Assembly (NCBI GenBank): GCA_014384025.1
Contig: JACNGQ010000246.1
Coordinates: 1 to 64,000 of the forward strand
Direction of reading: 5' to 3'
DNA length: 64,000 nucleotides
DNA from: Planctomycetota bacterium
Lineage (GTDB): Bacteria > Planctomycetota > Phycisphaerae > Sedimentisphaerales > Anaerobacaceae
The translations under genes and the position numbers were made by a program. Every line of letters starts with the position of its first letter. The first letter of the stretch is position 1. Below the pieces are notes generated by a model. The model ran no database searches. It was not told the origin of the DNA and worked only from the letters and a program-made list of their open reading frames with translations. Below, piece by piece: positions 11,048 through 21,664 of the stretch.

Positions 11048-12318
11048 TTTTGGTCCTTTTCGCATCAGCTCCGGCTCAATCAGCTAACCAGCCGACAGCG
11101 GCTCAGATATCAAGCACGCACTCTGCAAGCTGTTTGGTCAAGATAACGTTCGATCCGCTTGTTTTGTCACTCGATAGTATCACTATAGACTATCTGCTGC
11201 ACAGTACCAGCGTTGGTGGCAGGGTTGTCCGTGAAATACTCGATATCACACCGGATCAGGTTTCTGAAATCTTTATAATCGAGACGTTGGGTGGCGCTTC
11301 CGGCAGGGCATTGACGGAACCTTCAATGAGGAGAGCTACACCTACAGGCATGAATGAATACGAGTATGAGATGATGAAGGAGAGGGAGCGAGTGGGGCGG
11401 GAGTACGCAGCTTCTACCTCTCCGCCCGGGTCTTCTCGCAGAACTTCGGCAACAACTGCAATACCACCGAATTCTGCTGCTGAGCAAACGATTCTTTTGA
11501 AGCTTCAGGTTAACCTGCCGGAGAACGCCAAACCCGCAGCAGAGGAGTTTATGTATGCTCTTGTTGACAGCCTTAGGAGCACTCTTGTTAAAGTTTTCGA
11601 GGACTATAAGCTAAGATATGAAAGCCAGCTAAAGCTCGCAGAACAGGAAGCCACCCGCGCTGAAACCGACTTGCGTGAAAAGCAAAAAACTCTCAGGGAA
11701 ATCTCACGCTCCCGTGTTCTTGACCACGACCAGATTCTCGCTGATATTTACCGCCTGCGTCAGGAAGTTCAGACTGCCAGGATGAGTCAGGCCTCCAACC
11801 AGGTCATTATCGACGCAACAACCAAGCGAATATCTGAAATTCAGATCAAGATAACCGAACATCTCGAGAATGACGCGATAAGCATAGAACAACAGAAAAT
11901 AATCGACTTGATCGGTAAGCTACTCGTTGAAGCGGAAAAACAAGCTAAGGCGGGCACGATAACAGCTTCTCAGGTTGATGAAATAAAGGAAAGACTTGCC
12001 AGAGAAAGAATAGCAAAAGCCACGCGGCGCGAATCACTCAGTAATTCTATCGGAGGCAATCTGATAGAGTCTCTTAATAAAGAATTAGCTGACCGTTTGA
12101 TACAGGAAACGCAGCAAGAGGCATCCCTTACCAGTCTTGAAAAGCAACAGGTTGAAGCAGAAGCGCTACTTGCCAAGGCCGACGACTATGAGCTGCTCTC
12201 ACTCAAGTCGGATATGGCCAAACAAAGCCTTCAGGAATCGATTCTTTGGCGTGACAGAACAAGCAGACAAATACGTTTGCTTCAATCGCCAATGGTGTCC
12301 ATTCTGGGCGGCGAATAA
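11014..12318 (+). CDS. Hypothetical exported coiled-coil protein of the sigma operon
   Basis: Signal peptide FVILLILVLFASAPAQSA; long heptad-rich C-terminal half; overlaps the preceding CDS by 34 nt. Confidence 0.75.
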   Translation: MEATNRFVILLILVLFASAPAQSANQPTAAQISSTHSASCLVKITFDPLVLSLDSITIDYLLHSTSVGGRVVREILDITPDQVSEIFIIETLGGASGRALTEPSMRRATPTGMNEYEYEMMKERERVGREYAASTSPPGSSRRTSATTAIPPNSAAEQTILLKLQVNLPENAKPAAEEFMYALVDSLRSTLVKVFEDYKLRYESQLKLAEQEATRAETDLREKQKTLREISRSRVLDHDQILADIYRLRQEVQTARMSQASNQVIIDATTKRISEIQIKITEHLENDAISIEQQKIIDLIGKLLVEAEKQAKAGTITASQVDEIKERLARERIAKATRRESLSNSIGGNLIESLNKELADRLIQETQQEASLTSLEKQQVEAEALLAKADDYELLSLKSDMAKQSLQESILWRDRTSRQIRLLQSPMVSILGGE

Positions 12319-12337
12319 AACATTGTTTGCATAGGTG

Positions 12338-12378
12338 TACCCGGGGGTCCGCCATAACTATCCGGCGGGCCCCGGGTA
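12338..12378. repeat. GC-rich inverted repeat downstream of the sigma operon
   Basis: TACCCGGGGGTCCGCC / GGCGGGCCCCGGGTA, near-perfect arms, no U-tract. Confidence 0.75.
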
Positions 12379-12449
12379 AAGCTTAAAATCAGTTAAATTT
12401 AATAAAAAACTATTTTCACACCAGGCGACACACTCGACACGATATGAAA

Positions 12450-14060
12450 TTAGTGTTTAAAGTGTCGTTTACCTGTAAAGACCATCGCAATGCCGTTTTT
12501 GTCTGCGGTGGCGATTACTTCATCGTCTTTTTTAGAGCCGCCCGGCTGAACTATTGCAGTCACTCCTGCTTTTGCCGCATTTATAATGTTATCCGGGAAG
12601 GGGAAGAACGCATCAGAGGCCATGGCACAGCCTTTCGACTCGTCGCCGGCATGCTTAAAAGCAATCAGCCCTGACTCAACACGATTCATCTGGCCCGCCC
12701 CTACGCCTAAAACCTTCTTATTTTTGACCAGCACGATTGTATTGCTCTTCGTATGCTTGGCGACGAGCCAGGCGAGCTTCAAATCGTCAAGCTGGCTTTT
12801 GGTGGGCTTTGCCTTTGTCGGATACGTCAGGACATCCGGCTCCCAGCCGGCTAAATCACGTTTCTGTAAGAGCAGACCGCCGATTACACAGCGGATGTCA
12901 AACTCACTGCAGTCAATCTTCGCTCTGTCAATCGGCCCTGTTTCTATCAGCCGGACTCTGTCGCCCCAGGTTTTGAGCGTCCTTATTATCTCGATAGCAT
13001 CCTTATCATATTCAGGTGCGATAATCACCTCTGCAAAGAATCCTACGGCCCCTAATGCTTTACCGAATCGGCTGTAAGATTCCATGATCGTTCGTGCTAA
13101 TTCGACTTCCACTTTCCTGTTCAGGGCGATAATACTGCCGAACGCACTAATTACATCACCCTCATAAGCCTTTCGGTATGCAACGCAAATATCATCATCA
13201 ATGGCACAGCCGCACGGATTAAGATGCTTAACAACGACCGCGGCCGGTTCGGTAAATTCCTTAACCAATTCGAACGCCGCATTAGTATCAAGAAGATTGT
13301 TAAAACTGATGTCTATGCCGCCTTCCAATAAAGTGCCGCTGCTGGTCGAAGTTTCACTGCTTGGCGGCAGCTTGTAGAAGGCCGCGGTTTGATGGGGATT
13401 TTCACCGTAGCGCAACGATGCGGTTTTGCTGATTGCAATTGACACTTTCTCAGGATACTCTTCGCCTGATATGGAGTTAAGATATTTTGCTATCGCTGTA
13501 TCATAGGAAGCCGTCAAGCCGAACACAATCCGTGCGAAATCGCTTCGCAGCTTCTCACTAACGGCCCCGTTGTTTTTCTCCATCTCTTCGATGACCTGGT
13601 CGTACTGGCTGGCTTGTGTTACGACCGTTAAGAACTTATGATTTTTCGCGGCTGATCGAAGCATACTTGGCCCGCCAATATCGATGTTTTCAATTGCTTC
13701 GGCCAATGTACAGTCTGATTTGGCGATTGTCTGTTCGAACGGATACAGATTTACACATACTAAATCAATCGGTTCGATATTATGTTCTTTCATTGCTGCC
13801 TTGTGTTCACTTTTATCACGAAGCCCCAGCAGCGCCCCATGTATCTTTGGATGAAGTGTTTTTACCCTGCCATCCATCATTTCGGGAAAACCAGTAACTG
13901 ACTCAATACCAACAACGTCCAGCCCGGCTTCGCTGAGCTTTTTAGCTGTTCCGCCGGTGCTGATTATCTTAACTCCCATCTTGCTGAGCTTGCCGGCGAA
14001 ATCGACCACGCCGCTTTTGTCAGAAACACTTATTAATGCCGTCTTGATTTTTACGTCCAT
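12450..14060 (-). CDS. purH: Bifunctional AICAR transformylase/IMP cyclohydrolase
   Basis: [15 protein letters not shown]...[14 protein letters not shown]...[37 protein letters not shown]. Confidence 0.97.
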   Translation of the reverse strand: MDVKIKTALISVSDKSGVVDFAGKLSKMGVKIISTGGTAKKLSEAGLDVVGIESVTGFPEMMDGRVKTLHPKIHGALLGLRDKSEHKAAMKEHNIEPIDLVCVNLYPFEQTIAKSDCTLAEAIENIDIGGPSMLRSAAKNHKFLTVVTQASQYDQVIEEMEKNNGAVSEKLRSDFARIVFGLTASYDTAIAKYLNSISGEEYPEKVSIAISKTASLRYGENPHQTAAFYKLPPSSETSTSSGTLLEGGIDISFNNLLDTNAAFELVKEFTEPAAVVVKHLNPCGCAIDDDICVAYRKAYEGDVISAFGSIIALNRKVEVELARTIMESYSRFGKALGAVGFFAEVIIAPEYDKDAIEIIRTLKTWGDRVRLIETGPIDRAKIDCSEFDIRCVIGGLLLQKRDLAGWEPDVLTYPTKAKPTKSQLDDLKLAWLVAKHTKSNTIVLVKNKKVLGVGAGQMNRVESGLIAFKHAGDESKGCAMASDAFFPFPDNIINAAKAGVTAIVQPGGSKKDDEVIATADKNGIAMVFTGKRHFKH

Positions 14061-14173
14061 TCGTACTCCTTTTGTTTTGAAATTTCCTTGTTCAGTTTTT
14101 ACTATTGGTCCCTCGTATTCCGTATTACATCCAGTCGGTTTTGTATATAGATGCTGTATTTCGGATCTACGAA

Positions 14174-15286
14174 TTATTTAACCGGCTGCAGGCATGCAAT
14201 CCGGCCGTGTTCATCAGCGATATAAATTTTCGAGTCTGTTATATTGGCTGTGTGTCTCGTAACCTCTGCAAAATTAACCGAATATAGTTTCTTTGCGGTG
14301 AGGTTATCCATCACCACAAGCTTCCTGTCCTTGGTAATGACATAAGCCCTGTCTTTGGCTTCAGCCAATAAATCAACGCCACCCGGAACCGACCACATGA
14401 ATTGTCCGCTTTGTTTGTCTATTGCTGTAACACCCTTGGCGGGGACATATTGATAGACAACTTGTTGTGTTATACGAGGCTCTCTATCAAGCATGCCGGC
14501 GGTCTGATATTTCCAAACAAGCTGCCTTTTCAAAGGTAAGCCAACCATATCGACTCTGTAAACATTTGTATCCTTGCTGGCAAAAAACAGCGATATTCCA
14601 TCTCTGATAATCGGTCCGGCTATGCCGCCGGCAGCATCAAATTGCCACAACTTTATTGGCTTGTCCGGCGCAATACTTATCACATTACCTGCATCGGTCC
14701 CAAAGATGACGGAGATGTCATGGGCGATAATAGAAGTAATTATCGAATCGTTTTTGGCGGCGACCTCGAAAATCTGAACCTTATCTTCGGCCCGCAAAGT
14801 ATGCAAACGTTTGTCGGTTCCACCAAGGTAAAAATACGAACTGTTGCGGGCGGCAGGACAGGCTATACCAAATCCCACATCTACGTTGTTGAGCTGATTT
14901 CCCGTTAGCGGGTCAATCTCAATCAGTTTTGTGCCAACTATCGATATAAGCTCATCTCCGTAAAGCTTCAATCCTGCAATGGGCAGGCCTTCCGGCGCAA
15001 CAACCCTGCGGAATATGATATCCCCGTTTTCCTTGTTCAGAGAAACCATATAATTCCGGTTTGAAATTGCATAGATACTGTTACCGAGAATAAGCAATTG
15101 CTCCAAACGCTCAGTGTTTTGGATCGACAGCTTACTTTCCCACAATATTTTCAGGTTGGCGTGCTCAAGCAGCTTCGGTGAAACGAGCCTTTGCGAACTA
15201 CCTTCTGCCGCAACGCTGTATTGCACAAAACACAAGCCTAAAAGAATCGCCAATAAAACAAACCTGTTTTTCAACATTCTTGCCAT
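14174..15286 (-). CDS. PQQ-like beta-propeller repeat exported protein
   Basis: Signal peptide LKNRFVLLAILLGLCFVQYSVA; repeated blade motifs (YAISNRNYMVSLNKENGDIIFR, TAIDKQSGQFMWSVPGG). Confidence 0.75.
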   Translation of the reverse strand: MARMLKNRFVLLAILLGLCFVQYSVAAEGSSQRLVSPKLLEHANLKILWESKLSIQNTERLEQLLILGNSIYAISNRNYMVSLNKENGDIIFRRVVAPEGLPIAGLKLYGDELISIVGTKLIEIDPLTGNQLNNVDVGFGIACPAARNSSYFYLGGTDKRLHTLRAEDKVQIFEVAAKNDSIITSIIAHDISVIFGTDAGNVISIAPDKPIKLWQFDAAGGIAGPIIRDGISLFFASKDTNVYRVDMVGLPLKRQLVWKYQTAGMLDREPRITQQVVYQYVPAKGVTAIDKQSGQFMWSVPGGVDLLAEAKDRAYVITKDRKLVVMDNLTAKKLYSVNFAEVTRHTANITDSKIYIADEHGRIACLQPVK

Positions 15287-15314
15287 TTCATCAACCCTCA
15301 AAAAAACTTTACAT

Positions 15315-15611
15315 TTACGGTAGTTCGACATAGTCAGCCAAATCGACATTCTGTTCCTCTTCGAAATTCTGCATTTGTTGAATGCGTTCGATATCATCTT
15401 TTATTCGATTTACCAGCTTAAATATATAGGGCTTACCTACCAGGCGGTTTTTCAGGTCATCGAGCATTGGCTCCCAGGTTCCGCCGTATAATTGTGCTTT
15501 AAGAACGACCAGCATACGATGCTCATCGCTCAGGCGGTCAACAAAATCGCTTAAGACTTTGTTGACTCTTGTTTTACCATCTTTCTTACTATTTACGCTC
15601 AACTCATCCAT
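15315..15611 (-). CDS. Hypothetical protein
   Basis: Short ORF upstream of the beta-propeller gene; start uncertain. Confidence 0.45.
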   Translation of the reverse strand: MDELSVNSKKDGKTRVNKVLSDFVDRLSDEHRMLVVLKAQLYGGTWEPMLDDLKNRLVGKPYIFKLVNRIKDDIERIQQMQNFEEEQNVDLADYVELP

Positions 15612-15753
15612 TCGCCAAAACCTCATTTTGGGTCGAATAATAACCGCCATTGACAAAAATTGCAACAAATTTTCCCAAATTAACCTAATTCGTATTTGAC
15701 AGGGCTTTATACACTTCTTCAAATACAGTTTCTATAAAATAATTTATTATCAG

Positions 15754-17904
15754 ATGATGAGGATATCAACTATGAAATATTTAAACATACGTTTATTTGC
15801 CGCTTTACTCGTTTGGATTGCATTGTGTTGTGGATGCAGGCAACTCGAAGTCCAGACCGGCGGATTGACCTATCCCCAGGCACACAGGGATTCTGTTATT
15901 GATGTCTATCACGGTACCGAAGTTCCCGATCCCTACCGCTGGCTCGAAGATGCTGATGCAAAAGAAACTCAGAGCTGGGTTGCAAAGCAGAATGAGCTGA
16001 CATCTGATTTTCTGTCAACTGTTTCTGTCAGAAGGAAAATCGAGACACGTCTGAAAAATTTAATGAATTACCCCCGATATTCAGCTCCGTACAAGCGGGG
16101 CGAACGCTATTTCTTCAGAAAAAATGACGGCCTCCAAAATCAATCCGTCCTCTATTTTAAGCAAACACTCGATAGCCAGCCCGCTGTCGTTATCAATCCT
16201 AATTTGCTCAGTACCGATGGCACCGTTGCCGTAAGCACTACGGCTGTAAGCGAAGATGGCACCCTGCTGGCCTATGCCGTCTCTCGTAGCGGAAGCGACC
16301 GGCAGGAAATCAAAATCCGCACAATCGATTCCGGGCAGGATTATGAGGAAACTCTCCAATGGTGCCGATTTACTTCCGTCGCCTGGAAGCACGACAACAC
16401 AGGCTTCTTTTACAATCGTTTCCCTGATCCCAATACTGTTTCCGTTGAGGACCAGACAAACTATAGCCGGGTTTATTGGCACAAGCTCGGCACGCCGCAA
16501 TCAAAGGACAAACTCATATACGAACGCCCGGACAAAAAGGAATTAGGTTTCTCACCATTGGTTACTGAGGACGGCAAATTTCTCATTCTCTATGTATATC
16601 ACGGCACCGACCCTAAGAACCGTATTTATTATCGTCCTGTTGAAAGCGGCGGTCCGTTTATAAGACTGCTCGATGATGCCGATGCCCGCTATGACTTTGT
16701 TGGGAATATTGGCTCGGTCTTTTACTTTAATACCGACCTTGACGCTCCTCGCGGACGAATCATCGCTATCGATACAAATAATCCCGCACGCAGCGATTGG
16801 CATACAATCCTGCCGCAAACCAAAGACGTAATCGATTATATTGCCCTTATTAATAACCACTTCGTTGTTGCCTATATGCACGATGTTCACCACCAGCTTA
16901 AAATTTATGACCTCGACGGTGATTTTGTCCGCGAAATTCCACTGCCTGCTCTCGGCAGGGTCGGTAGCCTGTCCGGCAGACAGGACGATACTGAAATGTT
17001 CTTTTCTTTTACCTCATTTCTCTTCCCTGATACGAACTATCGCTATGATTTTCGCAATGAGCAGTTGGCTATTTTCCAAAAGCCTGAAATCGATTTTGAT
17101 TCTTCGGACTATAAGACCACACAGGTTTTCTATCATTCCAAAGATAACACCCGTGTCCCTATGTTCATTACACATAAGAAAGGTCTCAAGCTCGACGGCA
17201 ATAATCCGACACTTCTTTACGCCTATGGTGGATTTAACATTAATATCAGACCATCTTTTTCAGTATCTGTCATTAATTGGCTTGAGATGGGTGGGGTATA
17301 TTGTGTTGCTAATCTGCGGGGAGGCTCCGAATACGGCGAAACCTGGCATCAGGCCGGTATGCTCGATAAAAAGCAGAACGTATTTGATGATTTCATCGCC
17401 GCCGCCGAGTGGCTCATTGCAAATAAATACACCAATGTGAAAAAGCTTGCAATAAGGGGCGGTAGTAATGGCGGCCTGCTCGTTTCCGCCTGTATGTTAC
17501 AGCGTCCTGATTTATTTGGTGCTGTTATATGCCAGGTTCCTGTTACTGATATGCTGAGATATCACAAGTTTACCGTTGGCCGCTACTGGGTGCCGGAATA
17601 CGGCAACGCTGAGGCCTCTGCCGAACATTTTAAGTTTCTATATATCTATTCTCCGCTCCACAACATAAAAGAAGGTGTGGGTTATCCGCCCATCTTTGTT
17701 ACCTCGGCGGATACGGATGACCGTGTTGTTCCCTCTCACGCCAAGAAATTCGTGGCCACTATCCAGGCAAAAGCCACCGGCAATAATCCCATCCTGCTCC
17801 GCGTGGAAACAAAGGCCGGACATGGCGGAGGCAAGCCAATAACCAAAGTAATTGAAGAGCAGGCAGATATTTATGCTTTTCTCTTCAAAGTGTTGGATAT
17901 GTAA
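15754..17904 (+). CDS. Prolyl oligopeptidase family serine peptidase (S9A), putative lipoprotein
   Basis: YRWLEDADAKETQSWVAKQN; catalytic GGSNGGLLVSACMLQRPDLFGAVICQVPVTDMLRYHKFTVGRYWVPEYG; HGGGKP; lipobox-like LCCGC. Confidence 0.95.
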   Translation: MMRISTMKYLNIRLFAALLVWIALCCGCRQLEVQTGGLTYPQAHRDSVIDVYHGTEVPDPYRWLEDADAKETQSWVAKQNELTSDFLSTVSVRRKIETRLKNLMNYPRYSAPYKRGERYFFRKNDGLQNQSVLYFKQTLDSQPAVVINPNLLSTDGTVAVSTTAVSEDGTLLAYAVSRSGSDRQEIKIRTIDSGQDYEETLQWCRFTSVAWKHDNTGFFYNRFPDPNTVSVEDQTNYSRVYWHKLGTPQSKDKLIYERPDKKELGFSPLVTEDGKFLILYVYHGTDPKNRIYYRPVESGGPFIRLLDDADARYDFVGNIGSVFYFNTDLDAPRGRIIAIDTNNPARSDWHTILPQTKDVIDYIALINNHFVVAYMHDVHHQLKIYDLDGDFVREIPLPALGRVGSLSGRQDDTEMFFSFTSFLFPDTNYRYDFRNEQLAIFQKPEIDFDSSDYKTTQVFYHSKDNTRVPMFITHKKGLKLDGNNPTLLYAYGGFNINIRPSFSVSVINWLEMGGVYCVANLRGGSEYGETWHQAGMLDKKQNVFDDFIAAAEWLIANKYTNVKKLAIRGGSNGGLLVSACMLQRPDLFGAVICQVPVTDMLRYHKFTVGRYWVPEYGNAEASAEHFKFLYIYSPLHNIKEGVGYPPIFVTSADTDDRVVPSHAKKFVATIQAKATGNNPILLRVETKAGHGGGKPITKVIEEQADIYAFLFKVLDM

Positions 17905-17962
17905 TAAATCTTTTCAAAGATTTTTTTCATATCATTCATTGAAACGTATAACTAAGTTGCCC

Positions 17963-18682
17963 TTAGGGATTCATTGAAATCCTGTTTCGGATGTTTTCTA
18001 ATTTCCCAAAGCATATAAGTTCATCACTGAGCAGGATTTTCATATTGGCCGTTGGATTGGGTATTGTTTCACCGCTCCTTACAGTTGCCAGTACCGTAAT
18101 ATCGTATTCCCTGAGTTGTGAATTCGCAAGTGTCTTATTAAGGATGGGACTTCCGGAGCTGACTGTGATGCGTGAAATACCGTATCCACCGGTTACCAGG
18201 AGCAATTCTTCAAAGGACACTTTTTGAAAGATTTCTTTTTTAATGATTTTTTTCCTGAGTAAAGTCGTCATTTTCCTGACAAATTTTTCGTATGTGGAAA
18301 CCTTATAAATTCCATACACAACAGCTACAATAATTGCCAGATTCACCCATTTTACTAAATCGGGTGGGATGTCAACTGGTAGGAATGATTCGGACAATTT
18401 GGAAAGTATAGTTTTTTGGGGAACCAGAGAGCCGGCTAATGTGGCAATCATAATTACCAGACCTGCGTTGCCTAAGATTATAAGAACTGAAGCAATCTTG
18501 CGTCTTTGTTTGTCGCCGGTAATCAACTCCGATTCCTTCGTTGTGAATCCTGTACCCGAAAAGCACGACAGCGCCTGGAATTTTGCCAAAGACCACTCAA
18601 GTCCGGTTAATTGAAATGCTATCGCACCGATTCTAACCACAACAAAAGATACAATTAATGTTAGAATAAACAAGACTAACAT
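17963..18682 (-). CDS. Membrane protein with C-terminal TrkA-C (RCK-C)-like domain
   Basis: N-terminal TM helices with FSGTGFTTKESELITG; C-terminal ITVSSGSPILNKTLANSQLREYDITVLATVRSGETIPNPTANMKILLSDELICFGK. Confidence 0.75.
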   Translation of the reverse strand: MLVLFILTLIVSFVVVRIGAIAFQLTGLEWSLAKFQALSCFSGTGFTTKESELITGDKQRRKIASVLIILGNAGLVIMIATLAGSLVPQKTILSKLSESFLPVDIPPDLVKWVNLAIIVAVVYGIYKVSTYEKFVRKMTTLLRKKIIKKEIFQKVSFEELLLVTGGYGISRITVSSGSPILNKTLANSQLREYDITVLATVRSGETIPNPTANMKILLSDELICFGKLENIRNRISMNP

Positions 18683-18733
18683 AGATATTACTCCTCAGAT
18701 GATGGAATGCTAATAATGCCCCCCATAGTTTAT

Positions 18734-19825
18734 TTAAAGCCATTTCTTCCTTCTAAAGTAAAGAAGCATAATAACTGCAATCGTAATCATAACCAGCCAG
18801 ACGGCACCGTAGGCCCAACGCACTTTTAGCTCCGGCATATATTCGAAATTCATTCCGTAAATTCCCGCCACGAAAGTAAGCGGAATAAATAAAGTGGCAA
18901 TAATCGTCAAAACCTTCATAACGGCGTTCATTTTATTACTGAGGCTGGATAGATATATATCGAGCATTCCCGAAACCATATCGCGGAAACTTTCTATGGT
19001 ATCGATAATTTGTATCGTATGGTCATAGACGTCCCGCATATATATATCTGTGGTTTCGTTAATAAGCGAAGATTCACTCTTTTGTAATCCTCCTATTAGT
19101 TCTCTTAAAGGCCAGATTGATTTGCGCAAGAATATCATTTCCCTCTTCAATGAGTGAATCTGCTGGACTGTTCGTTCCGTCGGATTGCCTACAACCTCTT
19201 CTTCCATGGACTCAATCTTCTCGCCAAATCTTTCCAGAATTACGAAGTAGTTATCAACTATTGCATCCAACAATGAATAGGCCAGGTAGTCAGGTCCCAT
19301 TTTTCGGATACGTCCTTTTGAGTTTCTTATTCTCTCCCTTATTGGATCGAAGACATCACCGATGCGTTCCTGAAAGGAAATGACATAATTCTGTCCCAAT
19401 ATCAGGCTAACCTGCTCGGCTTCGATCGATTGGTTCTCATCACTAAAGCTGAGCATCTTGAGCACGATAAAAATGTGTTTTTCATAATCTTCGAACTTCG
19501 GCCGCTGGCCAGTGCTGAGAATATCTTCAAGAACCAGCGAATGTAGATCAAAACCTTTGCCGAGCTTTTCAAGTAATTCAATATCGTGCAGGCCGTCGAT
19601 GTTTATCCAACTGACGGTAGGAGTGTCTTTTAGTTTGAGACATTCTTCGATGTTTGTAACCTGTTTTTCCTGAAAGCCCTGCTCATCATAGTCGATGAAG
19701 GTAATTTTTACTGACTCAACTTTCTTTTCCCCGACATGAACCAGTGTCCCCGGCGGCAAACCAGCCTTACTCGAACGTTTCTTACCAACTTTGAGTTTTT
19801 TTATACCTTTTTTCATCTTTATCAA
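18734..19825 (-). CDS. corA: CorA-type magnesium/cobalt transporter
   Basis: C-terminal TM pair with the GMN signature (TFVAGIYGMNFEYMPEL). Confidence 0.95.
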   Translation of the reverse strand: MIKMKKGIKKLKVGKKRSSKAGLPPGTLVHVGEKKVESVKITFIDYDEQGFQEKQVTNIEECLKLKDTPTVSWINIDGLHDIELLEKLGKGFDLHSLVLEDILSTGQRPKFEDYEKHIFIVLKMLSFSDENQSIEAEQVSLILGQNYVISFQERIGDVFDPIRERIRNSKGRIRKMGPDYLAYSLLDAIVDNYFVILERFGEKIESMEEEVVGNPTERTVQQIHSLKREMIFLRKSIWPLRELIGGLQKSESSLINETTDIYMRDVYDHTIQIIDTIESFRDMVSGMLDIYLSSLSNKMNAVMKVLTIIATLFIPLTFVAGIYGMNFEYMPELKVRWAYGAVWLVMITIAVIMLLYFRRKKWL

Positions 19826-19872
19826 TCTCCTGTATTTTCTGGCGGTATCTATAGAAGGAGAACTCTTGTTTT

Positions 19873-20121
19873 TTATCTTGAATTTGAACTGTCCTGGGTT
19901 ACGGTCTTTTTCTTTCCGGATTTTCTTAAGAGTAGACTGGTCGTGATTGTACCTGCTACGAAGCCGGCAATGAATGTCAAAATCAAAAGTATAGCCCTGG
20001 GCATAGCCACATTCATGAAAAGGATTTTGGTTTCCACAGATTCGGTATTCTGAAGAAAAATAATAAACGCCAGTATGGATATTACAATTATTACAATCAA
20101 CTTGGCCTTTTTCATAATCAA
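19873..20121 (-). CDS. LapA/DUF1049-like small membrane protein
   Basis: Two TM segments flanking FLQNTESVETKILFMNVAMPRAILLILTFIAGFVAG. Confidence 0.75.
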   Translation of the reverse strand: MIMKKAKLIVIIVISILAFIIFLQNTESVETKILFMNVAMPRAILLILTFIAGFVAGTITTSLLLRKSGKKKTVTQDSSNSR

Positions 20122-21635
20122 GCTCCTTTTTCCTGATTTTCGCTTATATTGTTATTGGTTTTTACTTTCACGGTTAAGTCCCTTACTATGGTAAACGGAA
20201 AGCTGACCATTTGCCGCAGGCCCTCGACAGATGATAGTGTCCGAACCTGGCTTCTCACCTCTGTCATAAGCTCATTAAAGACAACTTTTCCCTCAACTTC
20301 TCCGACTTCTTTTATCAAAGATAAACGATGAATTGAATATAATCCAATTATAAATGCAATCACAAAGAAAAAGTCCCACTGCTGTAGATTTAGTGTGGGC
20401 AGACTGAAGTCTCCCGCGGGGCTTTTATAATTAAGTACCCAGTCTAATTGCCGGTTTGCAAAAAAGTCCGCGAACTTGCCGCCTAAAATCGGGGCAATTC
20501 CGGCTGCTATTGAGTTGGCAATGGTATTAGCTGCAAGATAGGATGTTGCCTGTCCCTCCGGTGCAAGTTTCATGCTGATATTGCCCGAGGCCAGAGATAC
20601 ACCCGCTGAGGATAGACCCATTATGATATGTATAATTATCAGCAAAGGAAAAGTAAGAAAGTACTTCTCAGGCATAGTCGTGAATGTCCAGGCGAGAATC
20701 GAAACTATAAATAAAGGCCCGCAGATGGCGAGTACCGATTTATTACTGAAACGGTCAGTGAATTTGCCCCAGATTTTAAGGAAAGCGAAATTCAGTACTT
20801 GGCTGAGTATGGAAAGCCCGATGATAAATGACATGCTCAATCCTAATCTTTTGAGCATATAAACCATAAAGAAAGGCGCGGCCAGATTTACCGCAAAATT
20901 CCACGAACACATAAATACAATAAGCTTTCGAAAATTCTCATCTTTAAATGGTTTGGAAAGCAGCTTCAAAATGCTTGATTTCTCTTCTGCAAGAGGCATT
21001 CGCTTTTCAGGTGTTTTGTATAAATAATAAAGCCCGAGAACTCCAACCGCAAAGCCGCCCAAAAACAGAATCGAATAGCCTTGCACCTCATATTCGGCAA
21101 ACAGCTTTTTCCAAAGGTCCAAATAGACCGCGGCCAGTACGCTTAGTGCAATGCCCACGCCTGTGGCGATTCTCATTCTTTTTGAAAAGAACGAACCCAA
21201 TACCTCTTGTGGTATCAGGTCACGCATCCACGAATTCCAACTGCAGCCTGAAACGGCTCCAAGTGCCGAAGCAGCTATCATTGATACAATTAAGACAGCG
21301 AGGCCTATTTTGGCCCCGAACAGGAAAGGGCTCAGGGCAATAAACAGCCAGCACAGCCGGCTCAGAGTCGCTGTCACTACTACTATGGCTCGTCTGTTTC
21401 GTATTTTTTCGACGAGAAATATCGAAGGCAATTGAAGCAATTGTGCTAATGGCCCAATAGCAGCCAACAATCCGATTACAAAATTGGATGCTCCAAGCTT
21501 GACTGCGAAAGCTACTAAAAACGCTCCACCGGTTAAAATGCCCATCGACTGTGATGCTATGCCGTCTTTGATAACATAACTTAGTCCCGATTGAACTTGC
21601 TCCTCTGTGAGAGCTTCTTCGGTTTTGAACCACAT
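20118..21635 (-). CDS. MFS transporter
   Basis: ~12 hydrophobic segments; start set to MWFKTEEALTEEQVQSG; overlaps the LapA-like gene by 4 nt. Confidence 0.85.
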   Translation of the reverse strand: MWFKTEEALTEEQVQSGLSYVIKDGIASQSMGILTGGAFLVAFAVKLGASNFVIGLLAAIGPLAQLLQLPSIFLVEKIRNRRAIVVVTATLSRLCWLFIALSPFLFGAKIGLAVLIVSMIAASALGAVSGCSWNSWMRDLIPQEVLGSFFSKRMRIATGVGIALSVLAAVYLDLWKKLFAEYEVQGYSILFLGGFAVGVLGLYYLYKTPEKRMPLAEEKSSILKLLSKPFKDENFRKLIVFMCSWNFAVNLAAPFFMVYMLKRLGLSMSFIIGLSILSQVLNFAFLKIWGKFTDRFSNKSVLAICGPLFIVSILAWTFTTMPEKYFLTFPLLIIIHIIMGLSSAGVSLASGNISMKLAPEGQATSYLAANTIANSIAAGIAPILGGKFADFFANRQLDWVLNYKSPAGDFSLPTLNLQQWDFFFVIAFIIGLYSIHRLSLIKEVGEVEGKVVFNELMTEVRSQVRTLSSVEGLRQMVSFPFTIVRDLTVKVKTNNNISENQEKGA

Positions 21636-21664
21636 AATCGTTCCCTCCATTTTGTCAGGACGCC

